A stretch of DNA of 11,308 nt from DATJUF01 sp035524095 (lineage in GTDB: Bacteria > Desulfobacterota > Binatia > Binatales > Binataceae), in assembly GCA_035524095.1 (NCBI GenBank), contig DATKPK010000219.1:1-11308 (forward strand), read 5' to 3'. The translations under genes and the position numbers were made by a program. The number at the start of each line of letters is the position of its first letter. Position 1 is the stretch's first letter. Under the pieces are notes generated by a model. It made no database searches. It was not told where the DNA came from and saw only the letters and a list, made by a program, of their open reading frames with translations. Below, piece after piece: positions 1-7,492 of this stretch.

Positions 1-3000
1 TGGCCGCGCTTCCGTCGCCACGATTTCCGTGGCGGTCGCGAGGCGGAGCGTCGGAGCGCTGCCCGTGGCGATAAGCTGGTCACGCTGCGCGCGCCAGGCC
101 AGATAGTCACGCTGGCCCTGGGCGGAGCGGGTGTTGCTATCTTCGGCCTGCAACAATTTGGTCTGACGCAATCCCATCGTTTCGCGGGCATCGAGGTCGA
201 GAATCGCCGGGTCCCACCACACTACGCGATGCGCCCCGGCGGCCGGCTGATAACCGCCCGGAGCGAGTCCGGGCGCGCGCGTGTTCGCGTTGTCGGGACG
301 GATGCCGACGATGCGGGACTTGAACGGCGGGCATCCGGGCGGATGCGGATCGGCGGCTGGCTGATATTCGCTCAAGTCGGGATAAAGGACCGGGGTGAGC
401 CGCGAGAGCCATCCGGATTGCGGCTCGTCACCGACGACCGGTGCGATAATAAGGTCGCGGGCACGAGTCGCGGCGACGTAGAGCAGGCGCACGGCCTCTT
501 CTTCGTCGCGGCGGAGTTCTTCGTCGGCGTGATCGAGCAGTTCGCGCGGCGCGGCTCCCGCCAATCGCAACGCGCACAGGCGGCGTACGGGATCGACGAA
601 GCGGCGAGCCTCGCCAGCGGTCTCGTTGCAGGTGATGTCGGCGAGAATGACGACCGGAAATTCGAGGCCCTTGGCGCGATGGACCGTCATGATGCGCACG
701 CCCTCGGTGCCCTCCTCGATGATCGGTGCCTCGCCTGCCTGCTCGCGTTCGGCCCGCGCCTCCAGATCCTCGACGAAGCCGCGCAGCGAAGTCGCACCGC
801 CGTTGGTTTCGTAGCGGCGCGCCAGGTCCATCAGGCGCATCACATTGGCGAGCGCCTGATCGCCGGTCGGCCAGATTGCGATTCCGGCATGGGCGCGCGT
901 GCGGGCGAGCAGTTGCGCGATCGTATCCGCGATCGAGCGGCGGTTGCGTCCACGATGGAGATCGCGCAAAACCGCCAGGGCATCGCGCAACCCGTGCAGA
1001 TGATCCGGCGCGGCCCCAGGTCCATCATTTGGCAGCTTGAAAAATGGATGGAAGCTGCCGAAAGTCTCGCGGAATTCGAGCAGGGCGCCATCAGTGATCG
1101 CGAACAGCGGTCCCCGCAAGGTAGCGAAAACCGCGAGCATATCATCGGGACGCTCAATCGCGGCGAGCGCGTTGCGAATCGCGAGCACCTCCTCGCGTTC
1201 ATGGAAGGAGCCACCGCGCACGAGAACGTGGGCGATGTGACGGGCTTCCAGAGCGCGGACGTAGCCGCGCGTGACGTCGCGGCCATACGAGGTGAAGCGG
1301 CGGAAGAGGATGCAGATATGGCGCGGGCGGATGGGTATGCGGTCGCCAGGTGACTCGCGCTCGGTGACAGTCCAGCCGCTGTCGCTGATCAGCCATTTGA
1401 CGAATGCGCCGATGGCGTCGGGCAACGATTCGTCGATCCTCCAGTTAGTGATACGGCCGTAATCACCGTAGGGCGCGGGCACCGGTAACGCGACGATCGC
1501 AGGCTGCGTTGTGATATCGGGACGATAAGGTTCGAGCGCAGCATAGGCGGGCTGCGTCGAGGATTCGGCGGGCATCAGGGGAGCAAAGGCCGCGTTCACC
1601 ATCGATTGGATTTGCGGCGTGGCGCGAAAGCTGACCGTCAGATGTTCGAGGGCGGCGTCCCCACGTTCGAGCAGATGGCGTTTGATTCTTTGATAGAGGG
1701 CAACGTCGGCGCGGCGGAAACGATAGATCGATTGCTTGGGGTCGCCGACGATAAAAAGCTTGCCGGGCACCGGACGCGCAGTGAGCCAATCGGACGCGGC
1801 GGGATCGTCGGCCGCCAGCAGCATCAGAATTTCGGCCTGCAGGGGGTCGGTGTCCTGAAATTCATCTATAAAGATGTGGCTGAAGCGATTCTGCAAATCG
1901 GCACGCAGAATCGGATCGCTACGCACGAGGTCACGGGCGGTCAGCAAGAGATCGAGGAAATCGAGGCGGCCCGCGCGATGCTTGAGTTCGCGGTAATGGC
2001 CGATGATCGGGAGGATCTCGTCACGCAGAATCGGTGCGAGATTAGCGCCAGCCTGCTCGCTAAATTGTTCCAGGCTGGTGCGGAAGGTGTCACGCAGAGC
2101 AATCACCTCGGCGCGGCGGCGTTCACCAAAAAAGTCACCGCGTCCACGCCAGTTCCAGCGCCGCGGATTCCCGCGCAGAAGGCGTTGCAGGGCGTCTTCG
2201 AGCGCGTCGTAATCACGCGGGCGGACGCTTTCGAGCCGCGTCGCTTCGCTCAGCGGCCGGCAGATTTCCTCGATTGATCGGCGTAGCCAGTCGTCGTCAT
2301 CGGCCTCGACCGCGATAGCCTGAAGCACGCCAGCCTCGATAATCAGGCGGTCGATGGCGTGATCGATATCGAAAGCTGTTGGCTGCCATGGGGAATCGAA
2401 GTCGCGCCATTCAATCAGCTCGCGTGCGGCGGCTTGCAGGATTGGGCGCGGGCCATTGCGATCGGCGAGGTCGCGCCGGCGCAATACGCGGCGGACCCCT
2501 TCGCCGGGGCTGGCCAGGGTCTGCTCGAACCAGCGATCAAAGGCGGCGTCGAGCAGCGTATCGGCCACGTCGTCGGGTGCGACTTCGAACATCGGATCGA
2601 CGCGGGCCTCGACCGGGCGCTCACGCAAGAGATCGCCGCAAAAGGCGTGGATGGTGCCGATACGGGCCTCTTCGAGCTTTTCGAGCGCGAGGTCGAGGCG
2701 CTGGCGCTCGATCGGCGGGGCGTCAGGATTATTGCGCTCGCGTTCGATCGCGGAGCGCAGCCGGAGCTTCAATTCGCCGGCGGCTTTTTCGGTGAAAGTC
2801 ACGGCGACGATGCGATCAAGCGTCGTGAGTCCAGCGGTGAGTACGGCGACGATACGGCTGACCAGCGCGGTGGTTTTGCCAGTGCCGGCCGCGGCCTCGA
2901 TGATCAGGGTGGTGGTGAGGTCGGTGCGGATACGATCGCGCACTCGCTGATCGGCGGGCAACACTGTGCCGTCATTTAGGTTGGGCGATGCCCGATTGGT

Positions 3001-3018
3001 GAGGGGCAACTGAGTCAA
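1..3018 (-). CDS. addA: AddA-type UvrD/RecB-family DNA helicase, C-terminus beyond the window
   Basis: Superfamily 1A ATP-dependent DNA helicase, probably the motor subunit of an AddAB-like helicase-nuclease that unwinds and resects double-strand breaks for recombination. The frame stays open for 1006 codons to the left edge. Visible motifs: Walker A EAAAGTGKTTAL with K48, then motif Ia VTFTEKAAGELK; Walker B DEFQDTDP at 385-392; motif III GDPKQSIYRFR from 425; motif V TVHRAKGLEFPVVIL around H780; motif VI LYVAATRARD at about 846-855. A VVWWDP segment at 932-937 follows. In AddA relatives a RecB-type nuclease domain lies at the C-terminus; it would fall outside the window, so its presence is unknown. 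The chosen start is TTG at 3018-3016, which overlaps the stop of the upstream addB gene (TTGA). No good ribosome binding site is seen, which suggests coupling. A GTG 18 codons further in is the alternative start, still ahead of Walker A. Confidence 0.9.
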   Translation of the reverse strand, partial: MTQLPLTNRASPNLNDGTVLPADQRVRDRIRTDLTTTLIIEAAAGTGKTTALVSRIVAVLTAGLTTLDRIVAVTFTEKAAGELKLRLRSAIERERNNPDAPPIERQRLDLALEKLEEARIGTIHAFCGDLLRERPVEARVDPMFEVAPDDVADTLLDAAFDRWFEQTLASPGEGVRRVLRRRDLADRNGPRPILQAAARELIEWRDFDSPWQPTAFDIDHAIDRLIIEAGVLQAIAVEADDDDWLRRSIEEICRPLSEATRLESVRPRDYDALEDALQRLLRGNPRRWNWRGRGDFFGERRRAEVIALRDTFRTSLEQFSEQAGANLAPILRDEILPIIGHYRELKHRAGRLDFLDLLLTARDLVRSDPILRADLQNRFSHIFIDEFQDTDPLQAEILMLLAADDPAASDWLTARPVPGKLFIVGDPKQSIYRFRRADVALYQRIKRHLLERGDAALEHLTVSFRATPQIQSMVNAAFAPLMPAESSTQPAYAALEPYRPDITTQPAIVALPVPAPYGDYGRITNWRIDESLPDAIGAFVKWLISDSGWTVTERESPGDRIPIRPRHICILFRRFTSYGRDVTRGYVRALEARHIAHVLVRGGSFHEREEVLAIRNALAAIERPDDMLAVFATLRGPLFAITDGALLEFRETFGSFHPFFKLPNDGPGAAPDHLHGLRDALAVLRDLHRGRNRRSIADTIAQLLARTRAHAGIAIWPTGDQALANVMRLMDLARRYETNGGATSLRGFVEDLEARAEREQAGEAPIIEEGTEGVRIMTVHRAKGLEFPVVILADITCNETAGEARRFVDPVRRLCALRLAGAAPRELLDHADEELRRDEEEAVRLLYVAATRARDLIIAPVVGDEPQSGWLSRLTPVLYPDLSEYQPAADPHPPGCPPFKSRIVGIRPDNANTRAPGLAPGGYQPAAGAHRVVWWDPAILDLDARETMGLRQTKLLQAEDSNTRSAQGQRDYLAWRAQRDQLIATGSAPTLRLATATEIVATEARP

Positions 3019-6000
3019 GGTTTCGACCGGAGTTCTGTGAGGCCGGAGAGGCGGTCGGCGACCTGCTTGGCCTCGACCTTGTGCCGAACGCGCATCTCCT
3101 CGTAGGGCCCGCAGACGCGGCGATAGTCGCAGTAGAGGCATTCGCGCTGATCGGGCGCGGCGGGCAGGAAGCCGTCCGTCAGCGCCTGCTTGAGAACGGC
3201 GGTAAAATCGGAACCCGCCTTGCGTGCGACGTCATCGATAGTGACGACGCGATCCTCGTAGCCGCCCGCCGCGGTGCAATAGTACAGACGGCCGAATGTC
3301 ACTGACGATGCGAGAATTCGTTCGACGGCAAGTGCGTAGATGAGCGGCTGGAGCGTTTTGCCGCCGCCAATCACGACGTTTTTGGCAGCACGCACGCGGC
3401 CGGTCTTATGATCGGTAACCCGCAATGCGCCATCGATCCCGCGCTCGACCAAGTCAATTGAACCGCGCACGGTCAGCCCGATACTGAGGACGATCGGATC
3501 GGGCGTGCTGGCAGGATCGGCCTGATCGCGATCGCGCAGTCCAAAGGCCAACTCGAAGCGGTCCGGACGCCAGCCGTCGGGGTCGGTGGCCATCCGGCGG
3601 ACCCATTCGCGCAGGTCGGCTCGAATCGAATCGATGCCGTCAATCCACACGCGCTCAATCGCTGGGGCGAGATCGTCGTGATACTTGAGAGCCACCTTGT
3701 CCAGGAGCCGGTCCAGACACGTATGAGCGTTGGCGAGCGAGGCTTCGGTGACGGGGAGTTGACCGCTCGCACGCAGCTCGGTCAATAACTCGAACTGGAC
3801 CTCATGAAAGAGAGCGCCGCGGGTCAGCGGATCGATGACTTCGATCGCTTCAGGCTCCTCGCGCGGTTCCAGACGATGGATCGCTTGCAGAAAGAAACGA
3901 TAAGGGCACGAGGCGAAATTCTGCAGGGCGGTCGGCGAATAGGATCGTGCGGCCAGTTGATGACGGTCGAGTGCGGCACGTTCGGAAGCCGAAGGATCGA
4001 CCAGGCCGTCGTTGGGAGTCCAGCGGCGGAGCCATCGGCGAGCACGCGCGCGCAGCGCCCGGCCGAGATGGGGATTGGCATCGAGCAGGTAATGCGCGGC
4101 GCCGACGGTTGTGTCAGGATTCGCGTCGAGCAGCTTGTCGAGTACGGCGAGATCGAATTCGGCGTCGTCGATCGCATCGGTTGGGTTGAGCGGCACCGGC
4201 CATCCGAGGCGCGAGGGGCGGTCACCGGCGGCACGGCGGGCGAGTTCGTCGAAGCCGGGCAGACGGCCCTCGGCAGCGCGCAGGACTTCGAGGGCGTAAA
4301 AGGAGGGAACGCGCGGGCGACCCTGATCGAGATCAACGCGAGGATAGGAAAGTGCGACGCGATCACGGGCGGAGCCAAGTGTGAGGCGCAAGGCGAGGCG
4401 TTCGGCGGCAGTGCGATCGGCCTGAAGTGGCAGCGAATGATCGAGTTGCCGGCGAGCAGAATCTGGCAGCAGCGGATCCTCAATTAGTTTGCGTGGGAAG
4501 ACCCGCTCGACCAGGCCCGGGACGATCGTGACGTCGAATTCCATCCCGCGCATCTGGGCGGGCGTTGCAACGAAGACAGCGCCATAGCGGCGGCGCGGCC
4601 GTGGACGTTCGAGGTTGCCGAGGCGTTCGCCCAGCACGATGCGCACTTCATCGAGCGTAATCGGCCCGACGGGACCCATCGGCGCTAGTTCCGCGAGCAC
4701 GGCAAGGACCGGATCGCGATCGCGGACGAACCGGGCGGTGAGGTCACGCAGATATTCAAGCCAGGTCGCCCAAGTCGCGCTGGGCGGACGTGATGCCAGC
4801 GCGTCGATGACGGGCAAGGCGAGTGCGCGCAGATGCGCAAGGTCGAGCAGTTGACGGTCAAGCGCGGCGGCGCGAGCCTCACCGGATTCGGCTGCGGCCT
4901 CGGCCCGTTGCAGGCGGAGTTGCGTTTCGAGGCCGGCCAGACGGCGATCCCAGCGATCGCGGCTGCCGATCACGGCGGCGTCGACGAGTAGCTTTTCCCA
5001 TCGCCAGGGCGCGTGTGCGGAGACGTCAACGACTGGGACCGGATCGGCTTCGGTGGAAGCTGATTCGACTGGCTCGGCCGCGTCGGCTTGCGTCAGCGCA
5101 CCGAGTTCGTCGTTTGGAGGCACGAAAGCCGTGGCGTCCGGTGGCGGCGCAGGAGCGTCGGGATCACGAAGCTGTGCCAACGAGAGAAATTCGGCGAAGC
5201 GTCGCGCCGAGAGATTTTCGGCAGCGCATGCCAGCAACGTCAGCAGAGCGCGGCCACCGGGTTCCGGCCGCGAGGCGCCGCGCACAAAGCATGCGGGAAT
5301 CCCGGCGCGGTCGAGGGCCTCCTCCAGATGCGCGACGTAGCGGCCCGGCGAATGAAGCACCACGGCAATACGATCGAACGGAATCCCACGAGTGCTTTCG
5401 GCATGGATCCGGCGGGCGATCGCAACGCATTCCTGCATCTCGCCGGTGGCGGATTCGAGTGTCACAGACTCGTCGAGGGTCGCGGCAGGCGGTTGCGTCC
5501 CGGCGAATAAATAATGTTGCAGTCGGATCAGCGCTGGCGAATCAGGCGATAGCGCATCGTGTTCAGCGAAATCATCTACGGTCGAATCGCCGAAGATTCG
5601 GGCTAATGCCTCGGCAGCGCGATCGTCACCGTCGGGAACGGTCGCAATCGAGGATGAGGCCTGCGCGGCGAGGGCGGCGATAAGATCGGCTTCGAGGGCG
5701 GTTTCGATGGGCAAATCGATAAGCGCAAGTGGAAGCTGACCCAAGCGATAATCGGGTGCGGCAATCGCGGCCAGAGCCATAGTGACGATAGCGGCGCGAT
5801 CGGCGAGATTAGCGGCAGCCAATTCAGCCTCGAATTGCGCCAGTAAGGCGGCGAGCGGCGGGCCGATCCGATCGAGCTTTTCCAATGCGGTGGCGCTGAT
5901 ACGATTCAGCCGTAGCTCGCCGAGCGATCGCGCGAGGGCCCGCGGAAAGCCCGGTCGATCGAGCACAGGCTCGAACCATGCGAGGCGTCCGGTGCGCTTC

Positions 6001-6311
6001 AGTTGGAAAACGGCGCGGGCGGCGACTGCCTCAGTCGCGAGGGACGTGGCAGGGGCAAGACCCATTGCGGCCATTTGGTCCGCGGCGAGGATCGCGATCA
6101 GGCGATTGGGGGTCAGGCGATGGACGCCCGCCAGCGCTCCGCGCGTCGCGGCGATGTTGCGCACCAAGTCGTCAGCAGAGTCGGGATGAGCCGCGAGCAG
6201 GAGGATTTCGCGGGAACCATCGGCAGCCGAAGTGAGCCATTCGCGAGCTGCGGCCAGGCGCACCGCCGCATATGGGGAGCGAACTAAGTGAAAGCGGCTG
6301 GGGGAATACAT
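3015..6311 (-). CDS. addB: AddB-type helicase-like protein with iron-sulfur PD-(D/E)XK nuclease domain
   Basis: Partner of the downstream AddA-like helicase, 1098 residues. The C-terminal part is a RecB/AddB-type PD-(D/E)XK nuclease (PDDEXK_1-like): FHE with H836, GSIDLV with D953, TDHK with D967 and K969, and LQPLIYA with Q988 and Y992. Four cysteines frame the domain, C802 in SCPYRFF and C1058, C1061, C1067 in C-x2-C-x5-C. This is the arrangement that binds the 4Fe-4S cluster in AddB. The middle resembles an inactive UvrD-like helicase core (MRGMEFDVTIVPGLVERVFPR at about 588-607). The N-terminus (HLVRSPYAAVR) lacks a Walker A motif, so ATP hydrolysis would fall to AddA. Residues about 383-432 form a Pro/Ala/Asp-rich, probably disordered insert. 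Start is ATG at 6311; no clear Shine-Dalgarno is seen because a hairpin occupies the leader up to two bases before the ATG. It overlaps addA by four bases. It could equally be named a PD-(D/E)XK nuclease family protein. Confidence 0.9.
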   Translation of the reverse strand: MYSPSRFHLVRSPYAAVRLAAAREWLTSAADGSREILLLAAHPDSADDLVRNIAATRGALAGVHRLTPNRLIAILAADQMAAMGLAPATSLATEAVAARAVFQLKRTGRLAWFEPVLDRPGFPRALARSLGELRLNRISATALEKLDRIGPPLAALLAQFEAELAAANLADRAAIVTMALAAIAAPDYRLGQLPLALIDLPIETALEADLIAALAAQASSSIATVPDGDDRAAEALARIFGDSTVDDFAEHDALSPDSPALIRLQHYLFAGTQPPAATLDESVTLESATGEMQECVAIARRIHAESTRGIPFDRIAVVLHSPGRYVAHLEEALDRAGIPACFVRGASRPEPGGRALLTLLACAAENLSARRFAEFLSLAQLRDPDAPAPPPDATAFVPPNDELGALTQADAAEPVESASTEADPVPVVDVSAHAPWRWEKLLVDAAVIGSRDRWDRRLAGLETQLRLQRAEAAAESGEARAAALDRQLLDLAHLRALALPVIDALASRPPSATWATWLEYLRDLTARFVRDRDPVLAVLAELAPMGPVGPITLDEVRIVLGERLGNLERPRPRRRYGAVFVATPAQMRGMEFDVTIVPGLVERVFPRKLIEDPLLPDSARRQLDHSLPLQADRTAAERLALRLTLGSARDRVALSYPRVDLDQGRPRVPSFYALEVLRAAEGRLPGFDELARRAAGDRPSRLGWPVPLNPTDAIDDAEFDLAVLDKLLDANPDTTVGAAHYLLDANPHLGRALRARARRWLRRWTPNDGLVDPSASERAALDRHQLAARSYSPTALQNFASCPYRFFLQAIHRLEPREEPEAIEVIDPLTRGALFHEVQFELLTELRASGQLPVTEASLANAHTCLDRLLDKVALKYHDDLAPAIERVWIDGIDSIRADLREWVRRMATDPDGWRPDRFELAFGLRDRDQADPASTPDPIVLSIGLTVRGSIDLVERGIDGALRVTDHKTGRVRAAKNVVIGGGKTLQPLIYALAVERILASSVTFGRLYYCTAAGGYEDRVVTIDDVARKAGSDFTAVLKQALTDGFLPAAPDQRECLYCDYRRVCGPYEEMRVRHKVEAKQVADRLSGLTELRSKP

Positions 6312-6313
6312 AG

Positions 6314-6341
6314 GATGACGGGCGCGCGTCGGCGCGTCATC
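6314..6341 (-). promoter_or_regulatory. Hairpin abutting the addB start codon
   Basis: GATGACG at 6314-6320 pairs with CGTCATC at 6335-6341. An alternative fold keeps the outer six pairs and adds GCGC/GCGC inside, with a two-base bulge and a six-base loop. On the transcribed strand the stem ends two bases before the addB ATG and covers the place where a ribosome binding site should be. It could hold down translation initiation, or mark a stalled or processed leader. There is no following T-run, so it does not look like an intrinsic terminator. The rest of the 130-bp gap (6312-6441) shows no clear promoter. Confidence 0.5.
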
Positions 6342-6441
6342 TGATCGTGGGCCGCGCTACCTCGATACCGCAAGTAGGAGCGGAACGGCGGGTCCACAAT
6401 CGCGCACATATCTCAACAACTTTTTGCTGCTGGGACTTTGA

Positions 6442-7287
6442 TCAGACCACGAGCCAGACCGGGTCGCCGACGCGCACGGTGCCGGGATAGCTGATCGAGG
6501 CGAAGACGCCGACGGTCGCGCGATGATAGTCAGCGGCGGCACGGAGCACGCGTGGGTCGCGGGGCAAGTCTTCTTGCGGATGAGTCGTCATGACGCATCG
6601 TAGCGCCGGTTCCATCGAAATTACGCGCAGACTCTCGCCGATTTCGAGCCGCCCGTTAAGCCATCCGTCTTCGACGAAGCCTGCCATGTCCGGCGGTGTC
6701 TCGACGACGATATTCGGACGGAAGCGGCGGGCGTCGATTTGGGCGCCGGCTCCGACCAATGTGCACATGTGCGCGATCGTGCCGGTCGCGAGGACGTGGA
6801 CCGTCGCCGAATCGAAAAAGGTGCCGCGTTTGAGTTTGAAATCGGGCGCTAGCGTCGTCTCGTCGAGGTCCGGGAAGATGCGCGAAACGCCGACGCCGGT
6901 GAAGATGGTGGCGGGATCGATGCCTGCCCTCTTACTCTGTGCCGGCTCGACGCGCGCGATACTGAGCTTGCGCTTGAGCAATTCGGCTAATGCCGCCGCG
7001 GCAGAAGGATCGTCGGCGAAAAGCGCGTGGCCATCAGGAAAAATGATTTTCGGGGCGACGGCACTTTCCGGCAATGGCGGCTGATCGTAGATGGCGCGCA
7101 AATCGAGCATCGCGCGAAATTTCTTGGCGGACATCACGCGGCCGTCGGTCTGGTCAATTAAGGCCCATGCGCGGTCGCCGAGAACGCCGTCAGTCGTCGC
7201 ATCGAATTCGCCAAGCCGCTCGCCGAGCATCGATTTGACTGGATAGCGATAGAGTTCCTTGACGGTGCCGACCTGACGACGCTCCAT
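6442..7287 (-). CDS. MOSC domain protein (first paralogue)
   Basis: Protein of 281 residues with the two-part layout of YcbX/mARC-like proteins. The MOSC N-terminal beta-barrel domain comes first (VKELYRYPVKSMLGERL at about 9-25, GDRAWALID at 37-45). The MOSC domain proper follows (ATGTIAHM at about 167-174, RRFRPNIVVE at 187-196, LRCVMTTHP at 229-237, VRVGDPVWL near the end). C231 sits where mARC and related proteins hold the cysteine that ligates molybdenum, so a Mo-cofactor-dependent reductase or sulfur-carrier role is likely; the substrate is unknown. It is cytosolic, with no signal peptide. Start is ATG at 7287 with AGGGG at 7298-7294 six bases upstream, and a consensus -10 box just before that. 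It lies 199 bp after a second MOSC gene on the same strand and 130 bp before addB. It lacks the C-terminal ferredoxin domain found in E. coli YcbX. Confidence 0.85.
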   Translation of the reverse strand: MERRQVGTVKELYRYPVKSMLGERLGEFDATTDGVLGDRAWALIDQTDGRVMSAKKFRAMLDLRAIYDQPPLPESAVAPKIIFPDGHALFADDPSAAAALAELLKRKLSIARVEPAQSKRAGIDPATIFTGVGVSRIFPDLDETTLAPDFKLKRGTFFDSATVHVLATGTIAHMCTLVGAGAQIDARRFRPNIVVETPPDMAGFVEDGWLNGRLEIGESLRVISMEPALRCVMTTHPQEDLPRDPRVLRAAADYHRATVGVFASISYPGTVRVGDPVWLVV

Positions 7288-7311
7288 AGATTACCCCTGC
7301 GAGACTTCGGA

Positions 7312-7317
7312 ATTATA
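7312..7317 (-). promoter_or_regulatory. Perfect -10 box upstream of the first MOSC gene
   Basis: TATAAT reads on the minus strand at 7317-7312, 24 bases ahead of the ATG at 7287. Predicted transcription would start near 7305, giving a leader of about 18 bases that still contains the AGGGG ribosome binding site. No good -35 hexamer sits at the normal distance (CATAGT at 17 bp, TTCATA at 19 bp), so it may need an activator. It would allow this gene, and perhaps addB-addA behind it, to be transcribed independently of the upstream MOSC gene. Confidence 0.45.
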
Positions 7318-7405
7318 AGGCATCTGATTCGCGGACTATGAATTCTGGACGCAAACTCTCAGACTCGTTTGCTGGCTACGCCGGAGGGCGTTACTAATGC
7401 CGCAA

Positions 7406-7428
7406 GGCTTCGCAAGCGAACCTTATCT
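7406..7428. repeat. Palindrome-cored repeat, copy 1
   Basis: The plus strand reads GGCTTCGCAAGCGAACC followed by TTATCT. The core TTCGC-AA-GCGAA is an inverted repeat. The same pattern, slightly changed, occurs 65 bp further on at 7471-7492. The copy lies in the 199-bp gap between the two MOSC genes. Several other GCGAAC/GTTCGC words lie between the copies, for example 7447-7453 and 7462-7468. It may be a degenerate REP-like element; the family is not recognised. Confidence 0.45.
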
Positions 7429-7470
7429 CAGAATCTTAAGGCGGACGGTTCGCATACTCACGTTCGCACG

Positions 7471-7492
7471 GGTTCGCACGCGAACCCTATCT
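7471..7492. repeat. Palindrome-cored repeat, copy 2, directly behind the second MOSC stop codon
   Basis: GGTTCGC and GCGAACC form a seven-base perfect inverted repeat at 7471-7486, followed on the plus strand by CTATCT, matching copy 1 at 7406-7428. The palindrome begins at the base immediately after the TAG stop of the gene at 8281-7487. On that transcript it would fold into a tight hairpin, but no T-run follows on either strand. It may stabilise the 3' end or weakly attenuate read-through rather than terminate. Confidence 0.45.

Noticed and set aside
229..2979. Long open frames on the plus strand opposite the AddA-like gene
   Set aside because: Translations show no domain features. The minus frame carries every SF1 helicase motif in order, so these are mirror frames of GC-rich coding DNA.
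3804..5683. Plus-strand open frames of 227 and 286 residues opposite addB
   Set aside because: They lie entirely within the nuclease/helicase gene, and at least one is Arg-rich and low in complexity.
6405..6440. Possible terminator after the first MOSC gene around the A/T-run at 6420-6425
   Set aside because: The flanking CAACAAC and GCTGCTG words pair only with repeated mismatches, so no stable stem supports it.
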